Positions 6,665 to 7,366 of a stretch of DNA of 7,366 nucleotides are shown here, in pieces. Every line of letters begins with the position of its first letter. Position 1 is the stretch's first letter. Position numbers and translations under genes: made by a program. The notes below the pieces were generated by a model, which was not told where the DNA came from, searched no databases, and saw only the letters and a list, made by a program, of their open reading frames with translations. The DNA comes from Crenotrichaceae bacterium (lineage in GTDB: Bacteria > Pseudomonadota > Gammaproteobacteria > Methylococcales > DRLZ01): positions 1 through 7,366 of the forward strand of contig DRLZ01000171.1 in NCBI GenBank assembly GCA_011322755.1. Reading direction: 5' to 3'.

Positions 6665-7366
6665 TCATTGTTGTCTGATTACAACAGGATCAGCACCAAT
6701 TTGAGAGACAATTTGTGAAAACAACATGCTGTTATCAAGCACCAGTAGGTCAACTTTTTCCAGTAAATGAAAAACTTCTGAATCCATGGACTGTTCTTCT
6801 TCCAATTTGATCCGATGACTCAGGATATCTGTCCACATATTGCCAACCTGCGTTGTTGCCAGCGAAAACTGAACTGCATTCAATGAACTACTCAGCCTGA
6901 CGATTCCTGTATCTGCTGAATTATAAATCGCGACATAAGCTGCATCTTCCTGAACATGTCCCGAAGCATTCAAGTTTTCCTGCTCAATCAAGCTAACGTC
7001 AAAAGAGTTTTGAGCAACATTGCGGACGCGAAGTGCTGCAGTATCGAATCCTTTCACTGTTTGCAAGCTGACGAAGACATGGGGAATACCAGCGAAATCA
7101 TTCAGAAACTGAACCATTTTCCAGTTCGATGTGCCATCAATTTTAAATCGTCCAACCTGAATCATGGTGCCATCTAGCAGGTTATGAACGCCTTCCTCTA
7201 CAAATAAAAAAGCAACGGATTCAGGAGCATGAATTTTATCAAGATAGTTCCATTCCCTGAATCTGACTGTAGTTTCTGATTGATTTTGTTCATTGCGTAC
7301 CTGAATGACACCAGGCTGGACGCCATGATAAGTCGGAGTACCAACAATCAGCACCGGGTTTTTCAA
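6665..7366 (-). CDS. Lectin-like tail of a second putative surface protein, 5' end outside window
   Basis: These are the last 233 residues of a gene that begins beyond the right edge. The TTG at 7366-7364 should not be read as a start: it aligns with an internal leucine (L648) of the 880-residue paralog, and the next residues (KNPVLIVGTP) continue that match in mid-domain. Content: a first H-type-lectin-like module around PGVIQVRN, RFREWNYLDKIHAPES and VAFLFVEEGVH; a second around GRFKIDGTSNW, PHVFVSLQT, AALRVRNV, LIEQEN and AAYVAIYN; then a short end segment closing with FSQIVSQIGADPVV. It ends with TGA at 6667-6665, exactly where the paralog ends. Nothing can be said of the N-terminal domains or export signal. 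It reads in the same direction as the 880-residue gene, 683 bp upstream of it, so co-transcription is possible but unlikely given the spacer. Confidence 0.88.
   Translation of the reverse strand: MKNPVLIVGTPTYHGVQPGVIQVRNEQNQSETTVRFREWNYLDKIHAPESVAFLFVEEGVHNLLDGTMIQVGRFKIDGTSNWKMVQFLNDFAGIPHVFVSLQTVKGFDTAALRVRNVAQNSFDVSLIEQENLNASGHVQEDAAYVAIYNSADTGIVRLSSSLNAVQFSLATTQVGNMWTDILSHRIKLEEEQSMDSEVFHLLEKVDLLVLDNSMLFSQIVSQIGADPVVIRQQ
6665..7366 (-). repeat. Diverged direct repeat, copy 2 (C-terminal tail coding region)
   Basis: This is the partner of 3339-4040, in the same orientation about 3.3 kb away. The strongest conserved blocks at protein level are NPVLIVGTPT, RFREW, YLDK, VEEGVH, TAALRVRNV, LIEQENL, AAYVAIYN and GADPVV. 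The weakest is the segment before WTD in the last third. The copy is cut by the window edge. Confidence 0.9.

Noticed and set aside
7364..7366. TTG at the right edge as the start of a 233-residue gene
   Set aside because: It aligns with an internal leucine of the paralog in the middle of a conserved domain; the gene clearly continues beyond the window.

Overview
The window looks like chromosomal DNA from a Gram-negative proteobacterium, probably gamma or beta. The main reason is an E. coli-type PriA that keeps all eight zinc-binding cysteines at E. coli spacing. The large protein with a signal-peptide-like N-terminus fits a diderm that exports surface proteins. I cannot name a genus. Base composition is moderate to AT-rich, and the spacers are visibly more AT-rich than the genes; I did not compute it.

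Layout from left to right. (1) 1-495, minus strand: the first 165 residues of a CoA-disulfide-reductase-type flavoprotein. It starts at TTG behind a good ribosome binding site and runs off the left edge. (2) 496-1102: an AT-rich divergent spacer of about 600 bp. It carries two perfect DnaA boxes as a head-to-head palindrome (1013-1037), a one-mismatch box in step with them, and further weak boxes about 200 bp upstream. (3) 1103-3331, plus strand: priA, the primosomal helicase that restarts replication. (4) 3339-5981, minus strand: an 880-residue predicted exported multidomain protein ending tail-to-tail with priA, 7 bp apart. Its order is a hydrophobic export signal, a beta-propeller-like region, a PKD-like domain, a jelly-roll-like domain, then a tail of tandem modules resembling H-type lectin. 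(5) 5982-6664: a 683-bp spacer with inverted repeats but no convincing gene. (6) 6665-7366, minus strand: the last 233 residues of a second protein whose tail aligns without gaps to the tail of the first (about 60% identity by hand count).

How the parts relate. Groups 1 and 3 are housekeeping or redox genes reading away from a shared regulatory spacer. The DnaA-box palindrome beside a replication-restart gene suggests DnaA control of priA or an origin or titration site; this is inference. Groups 4 and 6 form a tandem paralogous family of putative secreted or surface proteins with a common C-terminal tail, probably from duplication or exchange of the tail. I see no CRISPR array, rRNA, tRNA, intact transposon, or recognisable defence or biosynthetic cluster. 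The least-described items are the lectin-like tail family and the DnaA-box region.
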